From assembly GCA_026545765.1 (NCBI GenBank), contig CM048842.1, forward strand, positions 67,494,371 through 67,558,370: DNA of 64,000 nt. Direction: 5' to 3'. Source of the stretch: Plantago major. Its lineage: Eukaryota > Streptophyta > Magnoliopsida > Lamiales > Plantaginaceae. Made by a program: the position numbers and the translations under genes. This document shows, one piece after another, positions 1 to 12,473 of this stretch; the first letter of the stretch is position 1, and every line of letters starts with the position of its first letter. Below the pieces are notes generated by a model. The model did no database searches. It saw nothing but the letters and a program-made list of their open reading frames with translations, and had not been told where the DNA came from.

Positions 1-2186
1 AAAAGACATTATAAAGGGAGAGTTGCTCCAACTCTTATGATATTCTCACGTTATGTGGGATATTTAACATTTTTTTCTATTTCTCTCTCAAGAACACATC
101 AAAACCTACTAATAATGTAAATCGTTCTGCCTTTCCAATGTTGTGTCATTAAGTAAAAACTGCTTAAAAATTTACGTCATTGGAATTTCACTCCCACAAC
201 TGCGAAAATTTACTCTTGGAGTCTTATTCTTTAGAAGCAGTTCCGTTGACCCATCAAGTTCATCCCTCCTCAAATTGATCTTTAATTTGGAAAGACACTT
301 TTAAATTCATCAAAACATGCAGAGTATCGATCTCATCCTCGTTAGAAATTCATAAAAGTTCCTCGCTCAGGAAGATAGGCTGCCTATAATCTTGGCTAAC
401 TAGCACAACTGGTACATGTTCTTTTGATTCTTCCTCATCTTCTAATGGTGTTTTGTTGGGATTACTTTTCTAACGAACCATCATGCTCTTTTTGTATGAA
501 ATTCATTAGGAATGAATGAATTACCTTTCGAAGTAACAATCGTTAAGTCTATATCGTTTAGTAGTCTGTATAAACAAATTCAACATAATTTTGTCAAGTC
601 CATAAAATTAATTGAGAATTTTATTCCGGAAAGAGTATGTAAATGATAGCGAGATGAAAGTGGGTTGTTTGGAGAAATAAATGAAGAGTTGTTTTATAAA
701 GAGAAGTAACATATGGTTGGACATAATTATAATCCAGAGATGACACAATCTTGTCTTGCTAAAATTGAGTATATACATTGAATTGAAAATGGAATAATAT
801 AATGTACCGTATATGTATGAATGTATGTTTATGTATTTATTGACAGCCAATACTAGCTACTACACGGTTGTGGTGTCAGGTGAGTACAGAAAACGAAACA
901 AGAGCAGAAGCAAAAGATTATTGGAAGCTAGAGATTATGAATTACTGCAATAAAGTCAGAGCAAGCGTTTCAATTTAGAAGCTGTAATTTCAACAATGCT
1001 TCTCTGAGTTTCTCTCTTCAACTGTTACTAGTAAATTTACAAGGATTCTCTGAGACAAAAAGAAATATTAGAATATCTTATAAAACGTCACTGGTCAAGA
1101 TGGTGAGGCCACAGAGTGGCTTTCTCTCTACTTTTAATATACAATGGAAAAAAGAGTTATGTAGTGAGAGGAAAACAAGGTAGAGGATGAGCTTGAGAGA
1201 GAGACACATATATACGTACAAGAAACGCACATAAAATAACACAACTTTCATGACAATACACTATCCAACAACACTATACCATCAACAAAAAAAACTCCTC
1301 CTTCCAATGAGGTGCATCCGGAATTTAAAGACTATTATGAACATTAAGACTTTAAGATGTGGTAAAAATTTAAAAGTACTAACATAAAAAAAATGGTTCA
1401 ATTGTATTAATTCTAACTTCGGAGCTAGTATATTAGCTAGCTTATCAAGTGGACTATCAATTAATCTTTTATACATGTAATATATTAATTTGTTTTTATC
1501 ATATGGTCGAATTTTTTTAGAACCCCTTGAATGATATGATAAATATATAAGTTAGTCCATATGTTATATTTCAAATGTCACGTATTCACTCCGTTTCAAT
1601 TTAAACGGGCTTGGATAGGAGGGAGTATTTCCTTTATCCCTCTAATTAATCAAATGTAACATTTGATATTGGATAAATGATAGCGGATTAACTCATGAAT
1701 AAGTAAAATTTGTAAGTATGGTGTAAAAAGAGAAAAAGAAAAGGTGAAAGGAAATCTTTAGTAGATTGAGAAGTGAAATTCTTGGGAAAATATTGATTTT
1801 ATGTAAAATAATGAAGCTTCATAATTATAACACACACGTGTTTCACATACTCACATAATTTACACGTAAATTAAACCGTTCTCCATTCGTTCTGGATTGA
1901 ACTCTCCGCGGGTCGGGACACAAGTTCTAAGAGAATGATGGTGATAAAGTATATATGTGAAATAGTAAATAAAGTATAATGAATATTTTTCATTTAAATG
2001 ATTAGGGCTTCATTTAGTTTGAGCGGAAATTGTAGAAAAGGAACAAAAATATCATTGTTTTTTTTTTAAAAATTATTTATCATATACATCTATCTCTACA
2101 AATACGGAAAATTATTTTCCCTCTATTTTCCCTCAATTCAAATGAAGCTTAAAATTTAAAATTGGTAGGTGACAAAATGGAATGAG
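1..2186. other. Intergenic DNA, no gene seen
   Basis: AT-rich sequence with no convincing reading frame. Near 1585-1632 there are short remnants of Stowaway-like termini (a CACTCCG-type start and a GGAGGGAGTA end), and 1870-1990 resembles the inside of the same MITE class, but neither is complete. This is the far upstream flank of the ARF gene. Confidence 0.5.
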
Positions 2187-2212
2187 AGTGTTGAGGATGA
2201 ATCCTCAACACT
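2187..2212. repeat. Near-perfect 26-bp palindrome
   Basis: Two 12-base arms (AGTGTTGAGGAT and its exact complement) are separated by GA. It lies just before the probable solo LTR and could be a transposon border or a hairpin remnant. Confidence 0.7.
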
Positions 2213-2340
2213 ACTACTAAGTACGTTTGCTAAATGTTTGTCCTAACCCTTCAATGCGTCCTAGTCCGCTCGAGATGCTCCAAAGCTCTTCGAAGTAACT
2301 TATGATAAGGACCTGCACGAAGACGGGGGGGAGTTTAGAA

Positions 2341-2738
2341 TGGTAGACCCGGTTTGCTTAGTGTCAAACCGGACAAAGATTTTACTTGAGAGAGATTGAA
2401 AGGTCTACTGTGTATAGTATTTTGGGTATGAATATGTGAATAAGGCTTACCTTGTTTATGGAGATATGTCCCATATTTATAGGCTTCCCATGAGAATGAG
2501 AGATGTCACAAGATCGTGCCAAGTGTACGTCCCAGATCGTGTCACCAATGCCTTAGTAGGCCCATGGCCCATTAGGTTGACTTAGCCCATATCATTGGAT
2601 TTGAGGTTTAGAATCGAAGTCCACGACCTTAGGATGGAGAGGTTAGGACGTCCTGCTTAGTACCGTAGTCCACTATTTTAGGAAGACTCGGGATGCTTTG
2701 GACAACTTTGACGCTCTGAATATATTTCTATATCAACA
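2341..2738 (-). mobile_element. Probable solo LTR
   Basis: The segment starts TGGTAGACC and ends TATCAACA (TG...CA) and is flanked on both sides by TAGAA (2336-2340 and 2739-2743), a 5-bp target duplication. On the minus strand it contains a CCTATAAATA TATA-like box near 2480, as an LTR promoter would. No internal retrotransposon sequence adjoins it. Sequence at 2213-2335 looks similar in character and could also belong to the element, in which case the left border would be wrong. Class (copia or gypsy) cannot be told. Confidence 0.4.
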
Positions 2739-3291
2739 TAGAAAATTTAATTTGGTACGGAGTGAGTATACGAAATTGAGGTATTTTACCTTAGCTGGTC
2801 GTATCGAAGTATAAACACACAAAGAGAGAGTTGGGAAAGTAAGAGAGAGTTGGGAAAGTAAACCGGAGGTAGAAGGGAAGCCTGCAAAAGGTCATTGAGA
2901 AGAACACCAGCAGAAAAAAAAGAGAGGAAAAAGAATAATATAAGTACACAATACAATAAATAAAAATTCGACTAGTCCACTTTCAAAATATACAGATTTC
3001 TATTACAGAGAGAGATCGCTGTAATAGAGAGAGAAAGAATTGGCTATTGTCTGAAAGTTGTAGTGTGGAAAAGGGGGCAAGAATTGAAAAGCGAGAAATT
3101 AGGCAACCATTTGGTCTGTGCTCCTGCTCTGCTATCTTCAACATCTCCTTCCTTTTCCAAAGCTCTGTTTCCTCCTTGTCTCCTCTACTTTCTCTCTCTA
3201 CCTTTTCACCGGAAACTTTCCGCTTCCGGTGCCGGAAAATCTTTCTCTTACTACCAAACCTACTCCCCTTTCTGTTACCTTTCTACCTACT

Positions 3292-3424
3292 ATGTTTAAT
3301 TGATCCAGCTAAGGATTTGTCAAACATAGTAATCATACTAGCTAGAATCTTTGTCGAATCAATTCAATTCCTCTTTTATGATTATTCCGGTGAGATGACG
3401 TGTAACTTCAGCCATTTTTATTGA
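3292..3424 (+). promoter_or_regulatory. Three short uORFs upstream of the ARF start
   Basis: Three ATG-initiated frames lie in the 185 bases before the ARF start: 3292-3303 (3 codons, MFN), 3378-3398 (6 codons, MIIPVR) and 3395-3424 (9 codons, MTCNFSHFY). The second and third overlap, the ATG of the third lying inside the final AGATGA of the second. All end before the main ATG at 3476. Upstream is a pyrimidine-rich stretch typical of a plant 5' leader. ARF leaders in Arabidopsis are known to carry uORFs that lower translation. That these lie in the mature leader is inferred, because the transcription start cannot be seen. Confidence 0.6.
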
Positions 3425-3475
3425 GCTCAAAATTTAGCAAAAAAAAGTTGCTTTTTTCGGGAAGTGCTAGTTGAA

Positions 3476-6400
3476 ATGAAAGCTCCGACTAACGTCTCCG
3501 GAGCTCAGTCTGCCGCCGGTGCAGAAGGTCGGCCACTTCTCTCTAATTTCTGTTCCTTTTACTTTCGTTGCGTTTTTCCAATTTTTTTTTCGGTTTTTTA
3601 GTTTGTGACGAAATGTGAAAGTGTTGAGATTAACACTTTTTGCGACGGAAACAGGTGAGAAGAAGAATGTAATAAACTCGGAGTTATGGCAAGCGTGTGC
3701 CGGTCCGCTGGTGAACCTGCCGGCGCCTGGGACCCACGTTGTCTATTTCCCTCAAGGCCACTCTGAACAGGTTAATTAATTATCTCCCTTTTCACCAATA
3801 CGTACGTACTGTAACTAATCCGTTCGAGCACTGTCCTTCACTCGACCCTATTAAAGTCGGTTTTTACAACGACTGAGTGCTTGTCTCTGAATTTTAACTA
3901 CACTTTCCTTTTATCCATCCATTTTCTTTAATTTGCTGTTAGTACTAGTGTAGATGGATGATGAAGTAAGTAGTAACTGTTGTGGGTGGTGCTAACGTGC
4001 GCCATATCCATTGGATCAAGCCAGATGATAACTTGATTTTTGTAATGATCTTGGTCATGATCTTCTTCTGGGTCACATGCAAGGATTCCTTTTGAGAATT
4101 GTCATCATTGTTGTTGTTATTATTATTTATTATAATTATTTTTTTTTTGTATTTTTTTAACTAATTGGCTCAGAAATGAAATAATGATTACTCCAAGTTG
4201 GTCATTGGTCTTTTCCTCTTGCTATTATGAGCTGGTTATGTAAATTATTAGTGGGGTTAGTCTGGTTAAATTCAACTATTTAACTTGGTTATTGGTAAAA
4301 AGGAGAAATGAAAGAGAAGGGGTTGAAATAAAAGGAAGCTTTTTAGTGAAAGGACAAAAAGTTAGTGGATCGTGCCAACTTGCGCAGTTATTCTAAAGTT
4401 GGTTGGTGATGGTAATTTTTTTTTATTTTTAATACCTTTTGATATATGCTTTGTGAACATTAATCCAACATTTTTTACTATTTACTTTACTTGCCTGAAG
4501 ATTGAAGTAAAATTATACTCTGATGTAGAGATGAATAGATGATTATATTATGCTTGGTGTTGAAGTTCTTTATGTACAAAGGGATGAGTTTACTAGGAAA
4601 ATTGAATTTTAATTAATATTATAAAATTAATTTTGTAATCATAAGCACACCGTAAACATATTATTACAAATATCCCATATTTTCTACGTTTTATTTCTTT
4701 AAATTTTCACTTAATAAATAATCTTTAAAAAAAATTAAATATCCGCAATGTTATTGGATTTTTCCTTGTTTCTTGAGTGTGCAATGCTTCATAGCTACAG
4801 CTGTTAGTAGAGTGAAAAGTGTTCAACAGTGTATCTTTCTGTACTAGAATATGTTTGTTGTCAATGTCTGCATAAGTTTCACAACTGTGTTTTCTACTTC
4901 AAGTTAGTTAATTATTCATGCCAGATTTTATATCTAGAGCTGACAGTTTATAAATTTTGATTCCCAGGTTGCCGCTTCCATGAAAAAAGATGTCGATGCT
5001 CAAATCCCAAATTACCCAAATCTTCCATCCAAACTACTGTGCCTCCTGCACAATGTCACATTACACGTATGACACGTTCACTTACTGCGTTCCTCTTTTG
5101 TACCACAAGACAGTACTATCCTTTCAGGTTCTTAATAACACGAACTTTGTTATCTGATTAGGCCGATCCAGAGACTGATGAAGTATATGCTCAGATGACA
5201 CTCCAGCCAGTTCCTTCTGTAGGTTCCTACTCACAAGGAAAATCTTTTAAGTTGATCTATAATTTCTTAGCGTATAAATGGATCAGTGAACTGTTCCTTC
5301 CATTTTTTGCAGTTTGATAAAGATGCTTTGTTGAGATCAGACCTATCAATGAAGGCGAATAAACCCCAAACAGAATTCTTCTGTAAAACATTAACCGCTA
5401 GTGATACAAGCACTCATGGGGGCTTTTCTGTCCCTCGTCGTTCTGCAGAAAAGATATTCCCTCCTCTGGTAAGTTGCATGTGTAAGCTGAAGTTTCGATC
5501 ATTTACTATAAATATCGACCCACTTGCATAATGTACCAAAGTTAAGCACCTTCATGTCGTTCCAGGATTTCACAATGCAACCCCCTGCACAAGAGCTGGT
5601 GGCCAGGGATTTACATGACAATGTTTGGACATTCCGCCACATTTACCGGGGTAGGGTATTTACTTTGCAGCTACCTTAACAAACTTAAGTCCTGCAAATT
5701 GGGATAAGAGTCTTGTTTACTGATAGACTGATAGTGATGATTATCTCTTTCGCTGTGTTTCAGGACAGCCGAAGCGTCACTTGCTTACCACTGGATGGAG
5801 CCTTTTTGTTGGTGGAAAGAGGTTGTTTGCTGGTGACGCTGTTTTATTCATAAGGTAATGCTGCAACATTTCAGTTTGATACTATCTCAACTTGTCATCA
5901 GATGGATTGTGTTAATGTCAAATGTGTTGTGCTCCTTGTTTTCTAAGTTCTAACAGCTATTGATATCAGGGATGAAAAACAGCAGCTACTTTTGGGAATT
6001 AGGCGGGCTAACAGACAACCAACCAACTTATCATCATCGGTGCTATCAAGTGATAGTATGCATATCGGTATTCTCGCTGCAGCTGCACATGCCGCTGCTA
6101 ATAATAGCCCTTTCACCGTCTTTTACAATCCTAGGTACTTGTCTGGTATCTTTTTGCGTCCTATTTTTCCTAATTTTGTATATAAGTTGTCCCTGAACAA
6201 ATTGTTTTACTGTTTTAAATTCAGGGCTAGCCCATCTGAATTTGTTATCCCTCTGGCCAAGTACTACAAAGCAGTTTGCAGTAACCAAATATCGCTTGGC
6301 ATGCGTTTCCGGATGATGTTTGAAACGGAAGAATCAGGAACAAGAAGGTATAGGCCACATTAATGGAGCTACCTTAATCCTTATGATCTCTCTATGTACA

Positions 6401-9400
6401 AATTTCACTCACTTATGACCTTTACTGCAGATATATGGGTACAATAACTGGAATCAGTGACCTCGATTCCGTCAGATGGAAGAACTCCCAATGGCGCAAT
6501 TTACAGGTATAAGTTCGGTAAAAAACCGACTTCACCGTCGCATCCATATTTCACCTGTCTCTTCTGAAAAATGTGTATTAAACTGGATTTGCTCTGTGAC
6601 CGTAGGTAGGCTGGGATGAGTCAACTGCTGGGGAAAAGCGCAACCGTGTTTCTATTTGGGAGATAGAACCTGTAACTGCTCCGTTTTTCATCTGCCCTAC
6701 ACCACCCTTCTTCCGCTCGAAACGCCCAAGGCAACCAGGAATGCCAGGTAAATCTATAGCATCTCATTGAGTGGAATCACTGTTCTGGTGCAATGTGTAA
6801 TGTCTTTTCACTTTAAGTTGACTCCTCCCACTGAAGATTATCCTGCCGAAAGTGCGTAATGCGAAAAATGACCACCAATCGATGACCTGATGGGTTAAAG
6901 AAGCTTGAATAGATTGATTCTTTATCTATCCAAGAAAAAAACCAGTGAATCATGACACTAGACAGGCTTTGTGGATTTGAAACATATGCTTTTCTATATG
7001 CTTCTGTCCTTGTTTGGTCAAAGTGACCTGCAAAGTATCTTTATCCCTTGCCCTTCAATAGTGCCTGCTGTTATCATTAAAAGTCTGAAATTCCCACAAA
7101 AAATCTACAGACAGGGATTCACAACTGCTTTAAATCTTCGAAACTGTAACTTATGCGTTGTATCTCATTGCAGACGACGACTCTTCTGATCTAGATAATA
7201 TCTTCAGAAGAACAATGCCATGGCTAGGTGATGATTTCGGCATGAAAGACCCACAGGCCCTACCTGGCCTCAGTTTAGTTCAATGGATGAACATGCAAAA
7301 TCCCTCTTTACCCAACTCCATGCAACCAAACTACATGAACCCTTTATCAGGTTCCGTTCTACAAAATTTTGCTGGTACAGATATGTCGCGTCAAATAGGC
7401 CAAATCCCTCAGCAGAACACCATGCAGTTCAATGCTGCGCAGAGGCCTAACCAAACTGTACAGCAGCTAGAGCAGCTCCAAAAACTCTCATCGCCAATGC
7501 AAAACCCTCTTAATTCGATTTTGCAGACGCATCAGCTAGCTGAAATGTCTCAATCACCCAGACAAAATTTACTCAACCAGAATTTATCCACAAGCCAGGT
7601 CCAGTCTCAGATTTCGCAAACACAGAGTTCAAGCCAAGCCCAGAATGTTCTTCAGCAGCAACAATCTCTTTTAGCTCAACAGCAACAGTCTCTTCTTAGC
7701 CAGCAGCTTCAGAGAAATATGCCCCAAAATCTTCCACAACAGCAACAGCAGAAACAACAGCAATTGCCGATGCAGAACCAATCCCAACCGCAAAATTTGA
7801 TGCAACCTCAGCCTGACCACATGAGCCAACAGTTTCATATGTCAGAGAATCAAATGCAGATGCAACTTCTACAGAAGCTACATCAGCAACAGCAGTCCAT
7901 GTTAGCACAACAGTCTGCCATGCAACAGCCACGGATGCCGGATCAGCAGAACATAGCGCCCAATTTCTCAAGATCAACGTCGACAAGCCAACTTCTTGAT
8001 ACGTCTCAGTCACAGGGTATTTCTCAGCCGCCAACAAGAAACAGTAGCCAGACGAATCTCCGGTTCCCTCAGCAAATGAAAACTCAGCAGCAACCAGGAA
8101 TGCTTTCGGAATATGGAAACACTGGGAATTTCTTCAATCCAATAAATAACCAGCTTTCAGCTGCCAGTAGCAGTCTGTTGACTGGAGCTGCTGGTGGAGG
8201 TCCATCTGCAGTAACCGATGATGTCCCATCTTGCTCAACTTCACCATCAACAAACAACTGTCCGAATACAGTTCAGTCCATGATAAACGCAAAAAACTAC
8301 GAGATTGCTCAGACGTCTACTTCGTTGAATCCTATTGGCGTCGAGAATTTGTCTTCTAACCCCAACTTAGTTAAAGATCTCCATCAGCCCAAAACGGATG
8401 TAAAGGCTTCCGTGAATGTGACCAAAAGCCCGAACCAAGGCTTCTTTGCATCACAAACGTACTTAAATGCTGCTGGAGGGCATGTAGATTATCTGGACAG
8501 TTCATCCTCTGCAACATCGGTACTTTCACACTCACAAAATGAAGTACAAATACCACAGGCCAATAACTCCATGTCTTTCAATTCCCAGTCGATGTTATTT
8601 AGAGACACAGGTCATGATGGAGGTGAAGTACAAGGTGATCCGAGGAACGTGTCTTTTGGAGCTAACATTGACAGTCAGTTGGCAATGCCCATGATGCCTG
8701 ACTTGATCACCAAAAACATGGTCGGATCTGACAAGGATTTCTCGACAAATCTTTCATCTGGTGGGGACATGCTTTCTGGATACGAGAACTCCAAGGAACC
8801 TGAGCCTGAACTTCTGTCATCGATGGTTTCTCAGTCGTTTGGCGTACCAGATATAGGTTTTAACTCTATTGACCCCTCTATGAATGACAGTGCAATGATG
8901 AACAGAGGTTCTTGGGCTCCAGCTCAGATACCCAGGATGCGAACATATACAAAGGTTGGTCATTGGATGAATTAATTCTTGTCCATTTATGTCCTTTATT
9001 TTTTGGTTTTTCGAATTCATCATCTAACAGGTAAAATGTTTCCTGAAGGTCTATAAGCGTGGCGCTGTAGGAAGAGTGATCGATATTACACGTTACTCTG
9101 GCTACGACGAGTTAAAACAAGATCTGGCTCGTAGGTTTGGCATAGAGGGTCAACTGGAGGACCGACAAAGAATCGGTTGGAAACTTGTGTACGTCGATCA
9201 TGAGAATGACGTTCTGCTAGTTGGTGATGACCCTTGGGAGTAAGTTTCTAAATCAGTTCTCATTCATTTAGAATCATTAATTAGTCATATTTATGCGTTC
9301 ATTTGATGCATACAGGGAGTTTGTGAGTTGCGTGCGGTGTATCAAGATCCTATCTCCTCAAGAGGTCCAACAAATGAGCTTGGATGGAGATTTCGGAAAC

Positions 9401-9451
9401 AATGTCCTTCCAAATCAAGCTTGTAGCAGCTCCGACAATGGTGTGAATTAG
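3476..9451 (+). CDS. ARF19: Auxin response factor, ARF7/ARF19 clade (14 exons)
   Basis: Nuclear transcription factor that binds auxin response elements and activates auxin genes when Aux/IAA repressors are degraded. Exons by GT-AG sites and phase: 3476-3527, 3655-3770, 4968-5066, 5162-5218, 5313-5468, 5566-5650, 5764-5854, 5970-6134, 6225-6347, 6431-6506, 6606-6747, 7174-8954, 9049-9239, 9316-9451, giving 1089 residues. The B3 DNA-binding domain starts near residue 128 ([20 protein letters not shown]). The ARF/dimerisation region follows (residues about 250-335, [18 protein letters not shown]). One large exon encodes a Gln-rich middle region, the mark of activator ARFs. The C-terminal PB1 domain (about 975-1065) keeps the basic VYKRG lysine and the acidic [17 protein letters not shown] patch. 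It matches ARF7/19 better than MONOPTEROS or ARF6/8. The frame is intact. ARF7 versus ARF19 orthology is not resolved. Confidence 0.96.
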
Positions 9452-12400
9452 ACATGTTTCAAGTAATTCTTGTTCCATGTCGAATGCTTCTTGCCCTACC
9501 ATGCGCGGCTGTTGTTATGCCACTACAGGTTCTTTTTTCCCTATGCATTCGGTGGAGCGAAAAGGAGCAGTGACACTTGTAGAAGTAGATGAGGGGTTAA
9601 TGTCAATGAAGAACGAGAGAGCTCTGTGATAATGTAGACATGTTCAAGCTTTTGAGAGTATTGCTTCGTAGCAATTTTTTTCAGCATCTAAGTTTTTCAT
9701 TAAGGTGTATAAACTTTAGCTCCTTCCTGATTGTAGAAGAGCTTGAGATGATGTATCCATGGTATAGTTTCCAATTGTATAGAGATTAGGTGTTTCAGTT
9801 ATCATCTTATCAAATGAAATTACTCATTTCTAAATGTTTCAAGCTTGAGATTATTTTGATCAATATTAAGGCTGGATGGATCAACTCCTCGTACTTTTGG
9901 GCCGACACGATTCTCAAATTCTCAAACTCTCCCAATTAATGGCTCAAGTGGTTCACCCTGTTAATCATGAATGTTTTTTGGAAGCCATTAAGCATGATTC
10001 GTTAGGCCTCTCAAGTAAAAGAGTATTTTCCCAGACAACTTTCGAACTACGCCTTGCTTATTGAGGCAATAACAGTTGGGATGCATCAGTACTACTCCGA
10101 TGTAACTTGTAGTACAATGAAATAAACAACACGACAAGAAAACTGTTGAATAATAACGAGAGTAGCGGTGGAAAAAGTTTCCGTCGAACCACTTTGACAG
10201 ATTTCTTATAGTGCACTACCCTACGAATAACATACAACTACAATTAAACTTCGAAAAACTGGTTTATTATCTTTAACATCTAGGTGTACTATATGTAAGT
10301 GTAACGTATATAGGACACAATACAATCTTGATACAACATTTAACACATAAAACGTTACAAATCTAGTCCCTGACGGAGTGTAGATTTTATTTAATGCCTA
10401 CTTATTGATTTGGTTGTATGCCGACTATTCCGAAGAAAGTCTCACAAATCTAGTCCGTGACGGAATTCTCAAGTTTTTTTCAGACAACTTGCACATCTTT
10501 CATTTTCATTAAACTAGAAGATAATACGATAAGAATAAGCAACACTAGGCTGAGAAATCACAGACAAATCTAGCTGGAAGTTGAACATCGATTGAATAAT
10601 AACGAAAAACAGATTAAGTTTGCTTGGGGAACTATCTGGCACAATGTGTAAATGAATCATGTATAGCTCATCGATGCATGAATAGCCTCGTTGGATAAAG
10701 GAGATGCCGAAGAATTTCTGATAGATATTCTCATTCGACAGCCATCGGTTTAGGATTGGCGTTCGTTAAAATATCCAACAGCGATTCACCTGGGTAGTAT
10801 TTTCTGCTAACCCCTCTTTTGGTTAATCTGCAGCCAGAGAAGCCACCTTTATGCTTTAATGGGAGGGAGCAATCTAAGAAAAGTGCAACTCGACTCCGGT
10901 GCAAATTAACTCATCGTGTAGCGAAAGTAACAAGCAACTGGCTATCACACAATATGATATGCATAGTAGAACTGATCAAAATGTGATCCAGAAGACTGCA
11001 TTGCACAAACTTCATACACCAAGAATTGAGAGATTTAATTACTCTGCATATGGTTTTGTGAAAACTAGAGCCAAGTTCTCTTTCAAAATCCCTGTGGGTA
11101 TAATATATTAATCGAACTTGTTAGTTAAAAATTAGAACAAACTTAAGTTATCTTATCTCTGATAACTTATGTTATCTTACCTCTATGGACAGAATTTTGA
11201 ATTTTGCAACTTGGATAATTAGCCATCGCCTGAGACTGACTCACCGTCACTGTCCGAACAACACCACCACAGGCACCACCCTGAGCAATAGCAAGGGAAA
11301 CTCCCTTCAAACTAATTTCTGTAGAAACATCAGAAACAAAACGAGACAACACTCTGCAAGTCACTGGTGAATGTAGACGAGGGAAATCATGCTAGAGAGT
11401 AGAGGCTGAGCTACAAAACAGCTTCATTCTCCAATATGGTGCACCTAAGATTACACGTATACTATGAAAACTTTCGGACATGGAACTCGTATATATATAC
11501 TGATCAGAAATCACTAACCTCAGCTTCTTCTTCCTGGGTCACCAGTACCTCCAAACTTGATCAAAGAACACATACAAATGGGTGGAAACAGATTCTGAAA
11601 TAAGAACAGACATTAGGATTATCCATTGCATTAATAATGAATCTAGTACTAGAGTAATTGTTGCTATCAACAAACATGAACATTCCACAGAATTGTTATA
11701 TAGTGCTTAAATGACCATTTCCAACTGATTAAAGCTACCTGAAGAGCAATCACTGAAAATTCAGTCTGCAAAACACCTACCAGATTCGCTTAAAATCTAC
11801 TTTTATGTGGTTTCAGTCCATATAATCACATTGAAATAATCTAAAGCTATTGGAAGCAGGCACTTCCAAAAGTTCACTAACACGCAAGCATTGAAACTTT
11901 CATACTATCGAAATTAAGCACATTTAAGTTTTGACTACCTATTCTCCCAGCTATTTTGCCGAGTTCTTTAGACATTCAATGGTTACATGAATACTCATGT
12001 AATTTCTCCTTGCATATATTAGTTCAGTTTCACCAGTTACCACTTACCAGCTCCATGCCTAATGCTGATCCCTTTACCAAGTTCCCAGATAGGTCTACAG
12101 GTGGGAAGTCAAGTATCGCAAAGGGATGACAATACATAAAAACTGTCAAACAGATTATTTGCTGAAGAACAAGTACAGAATCACAAGTAACCAAACCGAA
12201 CGTAAAAAGACTTATATCACTCTTATACAACATATGATCGTTACATTTGAGTCTTACACGAATAAGAACATGGAGGTGGTTTTCCCGTCTACTTGGGGAG
12301 TAGATACAAGAACGCAAAGGAGTATAATCACTGCTACTCAGTGAAGTCCCATTTTTTACTTCAAAAGGGGACATTGCCACAATTCGAACAATCTGAATTG

Positions 12401-12473
12401 CTTGGCAATATTTATTCCAAAAAGCTTTTATTCGTATGTATAACTATGCAAAACTACATACAAGTTACACTAC
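9452..12473. other. ARF 3' flank and region without a clear gene
   Basis: The first few hundred bases are probably the ARF 3' UTR. No protein of known type is seen between here and the FLZ stop codon. On the minus strand three short segments have consensus splice borders: 12048-12094 (CACCTGTAG before, GTAAGTG after), 11519-11594 (TTATTTCAG before, GTTAGTG after) and one starting near 11352 after CTTGCAG. Joined, they keep no long frame, so they may be spliced 3' untranslated or noncoding exons of the FLZ transcript, or chance sites. Confidence 0.3.

Noticed and set aside
3047-3303. Long frames (up to 125 codons) in the ARF leader
   Set aside because: Each begins with TTG or GTG, not ATG. 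Only the three short ATG uORFs are real candidates.
7696-8037. 113-codon Ala/Val-rich frame antisense to the ARF
   Set aside because: It is the complement of the Gln-codon-rich middle region and is not independent coding.
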